Positions 1 through 5,252 of a stretch of DNA of 6,700 bases are shown here, in pieces; position 1 is the first letter of the stretch, and each line of letters begins with the position of its first letter. Under the pieces are notes generated by a model that was not told where the DNA came from, made no database searches, and worked only from the letters and a program-made list of their open reading frames with translations. Position numbers and translations under genes: made by a program. Source of the DNA: a bacterium (GTDB lineage: Bacteria > Desulfobacterota > Binatia > UBA12015); contig JAGWVP010000179.1 of NCBI GenBank assembly GCA_018970825.1, positions 1 to 6,700 on the forward strand, read 5' to 3'.

Positions 1-161
1 CGGGCCTCGCGGGGCGGGCCACGATCGAACCCGGTCGCCTCGGCTCCCTGCGGGTCTACCGGGTGGTGGTGCGGGACCTCGAAGTCCCGGCAGACCCCGG
101 CGCCGCCGCGAGGCAACTCGGCCCGATCTTCGGTCCGGGCTCGCCCGAGGACGTCCGCTGA
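1..161 (+). CDS. 3' end of an unidentified upstream gene (partial)
   Basis: An open frame enters from the left edge (first complete codon at position 3) and ends at TGA 159-161, giving 52 residues. Its third codon positions are almost all G or C, like the certain genes downstream, so I take it as real coding sequence rather than a chance frame. The visible part begins GLAGRATIEPGRLGSLRVYR and ends in a Pro/Gly/Ala-rich tail. The G-x-x-GRA-x-I pattern followed by a basic stretch loosely recalls the C-terminal end of HlyD-type membrane-fusion proteins. That resemblance is short and weak, so no function is assigned. It is separated from the next gene by 170 nt containing possible promoter elements and therefore need not belong to the polysaccharide operon. 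Confidence 0.6.
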   Translation, partial: GLAGRATIEPGRLGSLRVYRVVVRDLEVPADPGAAARQLGPIFGPGSPEDVR

Positions 162-263
162 CGCATTGCGCCAGCCCTGCCTCGCAACCGTGCATTCTCG
201 CACGAAAGAATCACGGGCTCGGCCTCGCATTCGATCGTGAAAATCTGTAGAATGTTGAGCACT

Positions 264-278
264 TCGGCCACGGGCCGA
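264..278. repeat. Short perfect inverted repeat between candidate -35 and -10
   Basis: TCGGCC (264-269) and GGCCGA (273-278) form a perfect 6-bp inverted repeat around ACG. It fills most of the spacer of the 255-282 promoter candidate and touches its -10 hexamer, where an operator or a DNA-distorting regulator site could lie. Short GC palindromes are common by chance in such DNA, so this is suggestive only. Confidence 0.3.
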
Positions 279-308
279 TAGTCCGCTCCCGCGGCTCCTC
301 GTCGGTCG

Positions 309-324
309 ACGTCGCGTGCGACGT
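309..324 (+). promoter_or_regulatory. Inverted repeat immediately upstream of the NusG-like start codon
   Basis: ACGTCGC (309-315) and GCGACGT (318-324) are perfect 7-bp arms separated by GT, ending 7 nt before the ATG at 332. A 2-nt loop is too tight for an ideal RNA hairpin; opening the innermost pair gives a 4-nt loop and a 6-bp stem. The element occupies the place where a Shine-Dalgarno sequence would be expected, and none is visible there. It could be an operator or a structure that limits ribosome access. Both roles are inference. Confidence 0.4.
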
Positions 325-331
325 TTCCGCC

Positions 332-880
332 ATGATTTCACCCGATCGCGAACAGATGCGTCCTCCTCGCGCGGCGCGGTCCGGCCGCGAGTGGTTCGTC
401 GTCCGCACGCGCGTGCGCTCCGAGGGATTCGTCGCCGCCCAGGCGGAGGCGTTCGGGGCCGAGGTCTACCTGCCCCGCATCGCCATCGGCCGCGACTGGC
501 GAAGCGCGGAGCACACGGATCTCACCGAGCCGCTCTTTCCCGGCTACCTGTTCGTCCGACTCGACCTCGCCGAGCATTTTCGCCGGATTTCCCGCAGCCC
601 GGGCGTCCGCGGCTTCCTCAGTTTCGGCGACGATCGACCCGTGCCGGTCGAGGCGGACATCATCGCCGGCCTGCAGGAACGCAGCCCGGGGGGGGTCTTC
701 CGGCCGAGGGATCCGTTTCGACCGGGTGCCGCCGTGCAGGTCCTCTCGGGCCCGCTCGCCGGGCTTCTCGGCATCGTCGACCGTCCGCTCACGGGATCGG
801 GCCGGGTCTCGGTCCTGCTCCGCATCCTCGCGCGCCAGACCCGGGTGGAGATGGCCCGGGAAGCCCTCGCGATCGCCTGA
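332..880 (+). CDS. NusG-family specialised transcription antiterminator (RfaH/UpxY/LoaP-like)
   Basis: The 182-residue protein has the two-domain plan of NusG paralogues. An N-terminal NGN domain spans about residues 20-115, beginning with REWFVVRTRVRSEGF (the family's W-[YF]-V-V-[RK] start) and containing the core motif LFPGYLFVR at 68-76. A C-terminal KOW domain starts near 129 (FRPGAAVQVLSGPLAGLLGIVDR). In this family the NGN domain binds the RNA polymerase clamp and suppresses pausing and termination; the KOW domain recruits Rho, NusE or the ribosome. Housekeeping NusG genes normally sit near secE and ribosomal protein genes, so a copy heading a polysaccharide operon is typical of an operon-specific paralogue. 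ATG 332 is the first start after the in-frame TAG at 248; ATG 356 is also possible because the NGN domain begins after it. No Shine-Dalgarno is seen before either. The exact subfamily is uncertain. Confidence 0.88.
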   Translation: MISPDREQMRPPRAARSGREWFVVRTRVRSEGFVAAQAEAFGAEVYLPRIAIGRDWRSAEHTDLTEPLFPGYLFVRLDLAEHFRRISRSPGVRGFLSFGDDRPVPVEADIIAGLQERSPGGVFRPRDPFRPGAAVQVLSGPLAGLLGIVDRPLTGSGRVSVLLRILARQTRVEMAREALAIA

Positions 881-890
881 TCGCGAGGGC
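863..890 (+). terminator. Perfect 12-bp stem-loop across the NusG-like stop codon (possible attenuator or antitermination element)
   Basis: GCCCTCGCGATC (863-874) and GATCGCGAGGGC (879-890) pair perfectly over 12 bp with a 4-nt loop, GCCT. The TGA stop (878-880) sits in the loop and the start of the right arm. A smaller hairpin follows: GCGAG (892-896) with CTCGC (903-907). No U-tract follows, so it is not a classical intrinsic terminator, although terminators with poor U-tracts are reported in GC-rich bacteria. It separates the antiterminator gene from the export operon, where a pause, attenuator, RNA processing site or protein-recognised hairpin would make sense. The structure is seen directly; the function is inferred. 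Confidence 0.5.
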
Positions 891-1026
891 CGCGAGCCCC
901 TGCTCGCACGCCACATAACCGGGGAGATCCGGAGCCGTTTCGGGAAGGATGGGCGGAGCCATGACCAGACTCCGATTCGAAGAATTCACTTGCAAATTCG
1001 CATCGCAACGGCGCAAATGGAGGTTC
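881..1026 (+). promoter_or_regulatory. Untranslated leader of the export operon with an ops-like match
   Basis: These 146 nt lie between the NusG-like stop and the export lipoprotein start. Beyond the right arm of the stem-loop they contain a second small hairpin (892-907), a repeated CGGAGCC (930-936 and 954-960), and GGCGGAGCCATG at 952-963. The last resembles the enterobacterial ops element GGCGGTAGCNTG, which recruits RfaH, at 8 of its 11 defined positions without gaps. From about 971 the leader becomes markedly richer in A and T, with a small dyad GAATT/AATTC (982-986 and 995-999). I found no good promoter pair here. In-frame ATGs at 949 and 961 are rejected as starts because they would bury the lipoprotein signal peptide. 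Confidence 0.35.
1019..1023 (+). promoter_or_regulatory. Ribosome binding site for the export lipoprotein
   Basis: GGAGG lies 3 nt before ATG 1027. The spacing is short but the match is strong, and together with the signal peptide beginning at this ATG it decides the start against the upstream in-frame ATGs at 949 and 961. Confidence 0.6.
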
Positions 1027-1827
1027 ATGAACGGACGTTTCCCGGTGTCCGTCGCGGCTCTCGGCCTCGCCGTCCTCGGACTGGCGGGCTGCGGGGCGTC
1101 GGCGTCGAGGTCCCAGCAGGCGATGCTGGTGGCCCAGGCCGTGCCCGCCCAGGGGGCGGCCGCGGGGCCCCCCGGGTCCACGGGAGCCGCCGGCGCGGCG
1201 ATCGACCCGTTGACGCGGAGTGCCGTGACGAAGCTCGCGAGCAGCCAGGCCTACCGCCTCGCTCCGGGCGACCTGATCGACGTCAAGTTTCCCTATCACC
1301 CCGAGGAGAACGAGCGCGTGCCCGTTCGCCCCGACGGACAGGTGGGGCTGCAATCGGCGGGTGACGTGCTCGCGGCGGGTCTCACGGTCGACGAACTCGA
1401 ACACGCGATCGTCGAGAAGTCGTCCCGCACGCTGCGCAATCCCGTCGTGAGCGTCGTCATCGTGCAGCTCGCCGAGCACAAGGTCTACGTCGGCGGCGAC
1501 GTGGCGAAGCCGGGCTACGTCGTCTACCGCGCAGGGCTCACGCCGCTGCAGGCGATCATCGAACGAGGCGGGTTCATCGACACGGCCAAGACCGACGAGG
1601 TCGTGCACATCCACCGCCGGGGCACCGAAGTGAAGGCTGACAAGATCGACCTCGAGGACGTGATCGAAGGCGACGCGATCGAGCAGGTGGCGCTCGCTCC
1701 GGACGACATCCTCTTCGTCCCGAAGACCTGGATCGGCGAGGCGGACGTCGTCGTCGACCAGTGGATCCGCGGGCTCCTCCCCACCGTGCCACGGCCCGGC
1801 CTGGACCTGACCACCCTCGCTTTCTAG
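1027..1827 (+). CDS. Wza-type outer-membrane polysaccharide export lipoprotein (OPX)
   Basis: This 266-residue protein would form the periplasmic and outer-membrane channel through which the polymer leaves the cell. It begins with a lipoprotein signal peptide: basic N-terminus, hydrophobic stretch to residue 20, and lipobox L-A-G-C with the lipidated cysteine at 22. An Ala/Gly/Pro-rich linker runs to about 75. The polysaccharide export domain covers about 76-150, opening with the family hallmark YRLAPGDLIDVKF and including VRPDGQVGL. An SLBB domain follows from about 152 (KVYVGGDVAKPGYVVYR and LTPLQAIIERGG). With apparently one complete SLBB domain it is shorter than E. coli Wza (about 380 residues), as in many compact OPX proteins. 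The tail, after DDILFVPKTWIGEAD, may be the membrane-inserting end, but that is inferred. It is the first gene of the operon, and its stop overlaps the next gene's ribosome binding site. Confidence 0.92.
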   Translation: MNGRFPVSVAALGLAVLGLAGCGASASRSQQAMLVAQAVPAQGAAAGPPGSTGAAGAAIDPLTRSAVTKLASSQAYRLAPGDLIDVKFPYHPEENERVPVRPDGQVGLQSAGDVLAAGLTVDELEHAIVEKSSRTLRNPVVSVVIVQLAEHKVYVGGDVAKPGYVVYRAGLTPLQAIIERGGFIDTAKTDEVVHIHRRGTEVKADKIDLEDVIEGDAIEQVALAPDDILFVPKTWIGEADVVVDQWIRGLLPTVPRPGLDLTTLAF

Positions 1828-1830
1828 GAG
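1826..1830 (+). promoter_or_regulatory. Ribosome binding site that sets the GTG start of the CpsD-like gene
   Basis: AGGAG overlaps the TAG stop of the export lipoprotein and lies 5 nt before GTG 1836. It favours GTG 1836 over the in-frame ATG at 1761, which lies inside the preceding gene. The protein from GTG starts MGRTYEALRRAEEER, the usual start of this kinase family. Confidence 0.75.
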
Positions 1831-1835
1831 TCGTC

Positions 1836-2777
1836 GTGGGCAGAACTTACGAAGCGCTCCGCCGGGCCGAAGAGGAACGGCGGAAGAAGGGAACCGAACC
1901 GGACCCGACACCCGTCGTGGCCGAGTTCGAGTCCCCTTCCCTGCCCGCGCCGGCGGAGAGGAACTGGTTCCGTTTCCGCCGCCGCCCAGCGCGCGCCGAG
2001 GGCCGCGCCAACGGCAACGGAACGAACGGGCACGGATTCGCGAACGGCACGAACGGCGGCCCCTCCGGGAATCCGCTCGCGCACGTCTCCTCCCCCGCGA
2101 CGGTCGAAGAGTACCAGCAGCTGCGCAAGAACCTTCTCGCCGCCCGCAGCACCCGCCCCCTGCAGCTGATCCTGCTCGTCGCGTCGCGCCATGGCGAGGG
2201 CGCCACGACGACGTCCACCATGCTCGGCTGGGCCATGGCGAATGGTGGGCGCTGCCTGCTCGTCGACGCGAACTTCCGCACCCCGGGGCTTTCGCGCATC
2301 TTCAACGGCACCGACGCTCCGGGGCTCTGCGAAGCTCTCGCCGACGACCCTGCCCAGCGCAGGATCCACTACCTCCCGACCGACATCCCGAACCTCTGGT
2401 TCATGCCGACGGGCCGGGGCCCGGCGAGAGTTCCCTACATCTTCGAAGGCCAGAAATTCGACGACCTCATCTCCACGCTTCGCCGAGAGTTCGACTGCAT
2501 CCTGATCGACGGGGCCCCCATGGAGATGTATGCCGACAGCGCCTACATCGCGCCGAAGACCGATGGCGTCATCCTCGTCGTTCGCGCCGAGACCACGCCG
2601 CTCGCCTCTCCGTCGATCTCGCTCCGCGAACTCGAGAGGGTCGGGGCTCCCGTGCTCGGCGCCGTGCTCAACTGCACGAAGACCTACATCCCGCAGATCC
2701 TCCAGCGGCTTTCGAACCCGCAGGACGTCCTCGAGATCGCGGTCCTCCCGTCGTCCTCCACCGAGGTGCAGAAGTGA
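1836..2777 (+). CDS. CpsD/CapB-like BY-kinase-fold protein with degenerate Walker A (probable pseudokinase)
   Basis: The 313-residue protein has the fold signature of bacterial tyrosine kinases, which pair with a polysaccharide co-polymerase and cycle its assembly state. After the family start GRTYEALRRAEEER comes a long variable linker with an Asn/Gly-rich stretch (59-75). The kinase domain begins near EEYQQLRKNL (91-100). The Walker A region reads SRHGEGATTTS (117-127) where the family has GEGK[ST]; alanine 123, codon GCC at 2202-2204, replaces the ATP-binding lysine. Walker A' is largely kept (LLVDANFRTP, Asp 144), as is Walker B (CILIDGAP, Asp 225) with Asp 234 after it. The C-terminus (PSSSTEVQK) lacks the tyrosine cluster that active kinases phosphorylate. 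Family membership is clear; loss of ATP-dependent activity is inferred. A structural or regulatory partner role for the co-polymerase encoded next is likely, and the two genes overlap by 4 nt. Confidence 0.87.
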   Translation: MGRTYEALRRAEEERRKKGTEPDPTPVVAEFESPSLPAPAERNWFRFRRRPARAEGRANGNGTNGHGFANGTNGGPSGNPLAHVSSPATVEEYQQLRKNLLAARSTRPLQLILLVASRHGEGATTTSTMLGWAMANGGRCLLVDANFRTPGLSRIFNGTDAPGLCEALADDPAQRRIHYLPTDIPNLWFMPTGRGPARVPYIFEGQKFDDLISTLRREFDCILIDGAPMEMYADSAYIAPKTDGVILVVRAETTPLASPSISLRELERVGAPVLGAVLNCTKTYIPQILQRLSNPQDVLEIAVLPSSSTEVQK

Positions 2778-4219
2778 ACGAGGACTTCCGCGAGTTCCTC
2801 CACGTCGTCTTCAAGCGCAAGCGCTTCGTCACGCTCGCGTTCCTGCTGACGTCGCTGCCCATCATCGCGATGGCGCTGCTTCGCCCCAAGCCCTACCGCG
2901 CGAACGCCAAGCTCCTGCTGGTGGGGAACCGATCGTACGTGCAACTCGCTCCCCAGGAACAGAAGCGGGTCTCCCAGATTCCCGACACCCAGGTGATCAA
3001 CGCCGAGGTCGAGAACCTGAAGAACTGGTCGTTCCTGATCGCGGCGGCCGACCGGCTCGACGTCGAGATCGTGAACGACGTCCCGACCGACCGCGAGGAG
3101 CGAAACCGCGCGACCGCTCGCGCGATCCGCAGCGGGCTCGAGGTCACGCCCTACCCGACCGCCCCGATGATCGAGGTCGCCTTCGTCGACACCGATCGGA
3201 ACAAGGCCGCGGCGGTCGCGAACACCGTCGTCGACACCTATCTCGAGTACCGTCCGAGCCTCTTCGAATCCCCCGAGGTCGGCCGTTTCTACGACAAGCG
3301 TGCCGAGCGGTTGAAGCGCGAACTCCGCGCCTCCGAGCGTCGCCTCGACCGCTACCAGCGCCGGTCCGGCATCCTCGCGCTCCAGCAGCAGAAGGACGAG
3401 AGCGTCCGCCAGATCATGGCGAACGAACTCGCCCTGAAGGAGACCGTCGGGCAGATCCGGCAGACCGAGGAACTCGTCGACAGCCTCGCATCCGCGCAGG
3501 ACAAGCAGCCCGAGAAGGTGTCGTCCGACGTCGAGATGATCGACAACCCGGTCGCGCGGGCCCTCGAGGAGCGCGTCGGCATCCTTTCGGTCGAATTGTC
3601 CGAACTCCGTCAGAAGTACACGGACGAGGACCGGCGCGTCCGCGACAAGGTCGAGCAGATCGCGGACCTGCGTCGCCAGATTTCCAAGCAGCCCTCCCGG
3701 ATCGTCGGCACCGAGCGCTACGAGTTGAACCAGGTGCGCCAGAACCTGAGCGAGGAGATCTTCCGCGCGCGCGCCAACCTGAAGGCGCTGCTCGCCAAGA
3801 AGGGATCGCTCGAGACCACGCTCGCGAACCTGAACGACTCCCTCGAAGCGATGAACCGTCGCGGCATCCGCTTCCAGGAACTCGACGGCCACGTCCAGAA
3901 CAAGCGCGTCGAACTGCAGGCGACCGAAACGCGCCGGCAGGAGGCGCAGCTCTCGCAGGACATGACGGCGAACCGGCTCGATTCCGTCCGCGTCGTCGAC
4001 CGGGCCACTCCGCCGGCCAAGCCCTACAACCAGAACACGCTCCTGGCGACCGCGGTCGCGCTGCTCTCCGGGCTCGGTCTCGGCGTCGCCGGCGCGTTCG
4101 GGCTCGAGTTCCTCTACCGGACCTACCACTTCGCGAGCGACATCGAGCGCGAACTCGAACTCCCGGTCCTCGGCCTCATCACCGACTTCCGCGAGGCGGA
4201 CAAGAATTTCGCCCACTGA
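2774..4219 (+). CDS. Wzc/GumC-type polysaccharide co-polymerase (Wzz/GNVR), no kinase domain
   Basis: The 481-residue inner-membrane protein would control chain length and bridge the polymerase to the outer-membrane exporter. TM1 (about 18-36) is preceded by the basic KRKRF. A Wzz-type periplasmic domain follows, with ANAKLLLVGN near its start. A long charged helical, probably coiled-coil, region spans roughly 170-375 and includes a KYTDEDRRV segment as in GNVR proteins. The proline-rich motif DRATPPAKPYNQN (409-421) leads into TM2 (about 422-444). The cytoplasmic tail (446-481) contains DIERELELPVLGLI, the linker that in fused Wzc proteins runs into the kinase domain; here it stops and the kinase-like domain is encoded by the gene just upstream. 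The tail has only two tyrosines near the membrane and no terminal tyrosine cluster. It starts at GTG 2774 in a GTGA overlap, with GAGG at 2763-2766, so translation is probably coupled. Confidence 0.92.
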   Translation: MNEDFREFLHVVFKRKRFVTLAFLLTSLPIIAMALLRPKPYRANAKLLLVGNRSYVQLAPQEQKRVSQIPDTQVINAEVENLKNWSFLIAAADRLDVEIVNDVPTDREERNRATARAIRSGLEVTPYPTAPMIEVAFVDTDRNKAAAVANTVVDTYLEYRPSLFESPEVGRFYDKRAERLKRELRASERRLDRYQRRSGILALQQQKDESVRQIMANELALKETVGQIRQTEELVDSLASAQDKQPEKVSSDVEMIDNPVARALEERVGILSVELSELRQKYTDEDRRVRDKVEQIADLRRQISKQPSRIVGTERYELNQVRQNLSEEIFRARANLKALLAKKGSLETTLANLNDSLEAMNRRGIRFQELDGHVQNKRVELQATETRRQEAQLSQDMTANRLDSVRVVDRATPPAKPYNQNTLLATAVALLSGLGLGVAGAFGLEFLYRTYHFASDIERELELPVLGLITDFREADKNFAH

Positions 4220-4232
4220 GCCGCACCCCCAC

Positions 4233-5252
4233 ATGTCGATCCGCCGAACCCTCACGGGTCTCGCGAAGAGCGCCATCCACCACGGTGGTCTCTCGAGCCT
4301 CGCACGTGCGTCCCTCGCGGGGCGTGCGGTCATCCTGCGCTACCACTCGGTGAGCAGCGAGGCCGACGGCACGCACCTCTGTCTCGACCCGGGCCTCGCG
4401 GTCCTCCCGGAGGACTTCGACCGGCAGTGCGCCTGGCTCCGTCGGCACTACCGGGTCGTCTCCCTCGACGAGATGGTCGACGCCCTCCAGGCCGGCCGCG
4501 CCCTGCCGCCGAAGGCGGTCGCCCTCACGTTCGACGACGGCTACCTCGACAACTACACGCGGGCGTTCCCGATCCTGCAGCGCCACGGGTTGAACGCGAC
4601 GTTCTACGTGAGCACCGGGTGCATCGACAACCGCACGATCCTCTGGACGGGAATCCTGCGGTTCTGCGTGTTCACGACCCGGGTCCCCGTCCTCGAGATC
4701 GCCGAGCCGATGCCTTTCCGGCTCCCGGTCGGCAGTCCCATCGAGCGACGTGACGCCTTCACGAAGCTCATCGTCACGATGAAGAACGTGCCGACCGAGA
4801 AGCGGATGGCTCTCCTCTCGTCCGTCCGCCGGGCCGCGGGCATCGATGACCTCGCCCCCCTGCGCGGGATCATGATGTCGTGGGGCCAGGTCGAGGAGAT
4901 GCACCGGGCCGGAATGATCTTCGGCGCCCACACGATCACCCACCCGAACCTGCCGAACGCGACGCACGAGGAGGCCCGCGACGAAATCTTCGGCTCCCGC
5001 GACGAGCTCGCCGCGCACGTCGGGCACGTCCGCCATTTCTCGTATCCCAACGGGCGCGGCAGTGCGCACCTGACGGACTCGGTGAAGGGGCTCGTGCGCG
5101 AGGCCGGCTTCGACTCCTCGACCACGTCCGTCACCGGCAGCGTGCTGCCCGGCGACGACCTCCTCGCCCTCAAGCGCATCGGGATCTACCGCCGCCACGG
5201 CGCGATGCCCGAGTTCACCCTCGACATCGAGCGCGGAAAGTTCGGCGCATGA
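4233..5252 (+). CDS. NodB-type polysaccharide deacetylase (carbohydrate esterase 4 family)
   Basis: This 339-residue protein would hydrolyse N-acetyl (or O-acetyl) groups on sugar residues of the polymer or its precursor. The NodB motifs are intact: motif 1 LTFDDGY at 98-104 (Asp 101 the likely base, Asp 102 a metal ligand); motif 2 HTITHP at 233-238 (metal ligands His 233 and His 237); motif 3 FSYPNG at 269-274. The stretch VILRYHSV (33-40) before the domain is common in this group. About 130 residues separate motifs 1 and 2, which includes the insertion seen in exopolysaccharide-locus deacetylases (residues about 130-215, with LWTGILRF). No signal peptide is evident, so a cytoplasmic or membrane-associated site is possible. 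ATG 4233 follows the preceding stop by 13 C-rich nt without a Shine-Dalgarno, suggesting reinitiation. The substrate is unknown. Confidence 0.9.
   Translation: MSIRRTLTGLAKSAIHHGGLSSLARASLAGRAVILRYHSVSSEADGTHLCLDPGLAVLPEDFDRQCAWLRRHYRVVSLDEMVDALQAGRALPPKAVALTFDDGYLDNYTRAFPILQRHGLNATFYVSTGCIDNRTILWTGILRFCVFTTRVPVLEIAEPMPFRLPVGSPIERRDAFTKLIVTMKNVPTEKRMALLSSVRRAAGIDDLAPLRGIMMSWGQVEEMHRAGMIFGAHTITHPNLPNATHEEARDEIFGSRDELAAHVGHVRHFSYPNGRGSAHLTDSVKGLVREAGFDSSTTSVTGSVLPGDDLLALKRIGIYRRHGAMPEFTLDIERGKFGA

Larger units (their letters stand above)
162..331 (+). promoter_or_regulatory. Control region upstream of the NusG-like gene, with candidate promoters
   Basis: This 170-nt gap between two co-directional genes is richer in A and T than its surroundings. 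Two weak sigma-70-like options are visible. One is TTGAGC (255-260) and GATAGT (277-282), 16 nt apart, each matching 4 of 6 consensus positions. The other is a better -10, TAGAAT (248-253, 5 of 6), but with no convincing -35 upstream. Short dyads also occur: CGTGC/GCACG at 189-193 and 200-204, and the overlapping ATTCT/AGAAT at 194-198 and 207-211. Neither is followed by a T-run, so I see no classical terminator for the upstream gene. The sigma factor of this organism is unknown, so the promoter calls are tentative. Confidence 0.35.

Noticed and set aside
189..204. CGTGC/GCACG hairpin as terminator of the upstream gene
   Set aside because: The stem is only 5 bp and no T-run follows, so it does not meet the usual pattern of an intrinsic terminator.
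869..876. GCGATCGC, identical to the cyanobacterial HIP1 palindrome
   Set aside because: It is a single occurrence embedded in a hairpin, and such octamers occur by chance in GC-rich DNA; nothing else suggests a cyanobacterium.
949..1026. Upstream in-frame start (ATG 949 or 961) for the export lipoprotein
   Set aside because: It would add up to 26 residues in front of a textbook lipoprotein signal peptide; GGAGG before ATG 1027 supports the shorter form.
1761..1835. Upstream in-frame ATG 1761 for the CpsD-like gene
   Set aside because: It lies inside the preceding gene and lacks family-like sequence; GTG 1836 has a good ribosome binding site and gives the conserved N-terminus.
544..1911. 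455-codon minus-strand frame across the NusG-like and export lipoprotein genes
   Set aside because: Antisense shadow with no domain signature; both + strand genes have clear motifs.
2684..4333. 549-codon open frame on the minus strand opposite the co-polymerase gene
   Set aside because: No recognisable motif and charged low-complexity composition; the + strand frame has clear Wzz/GNVR features and coupled start signals.
2530..4353. 607-codon + strand frame overlapping the kinase-like, co-polymerase and deacetylase genes
   Set aside because: The product is almost entirely Arg/Pro/Ser/Ala, typical of an out-of-frame reading of GC-rich codons, and it crosses three well-supported genes.
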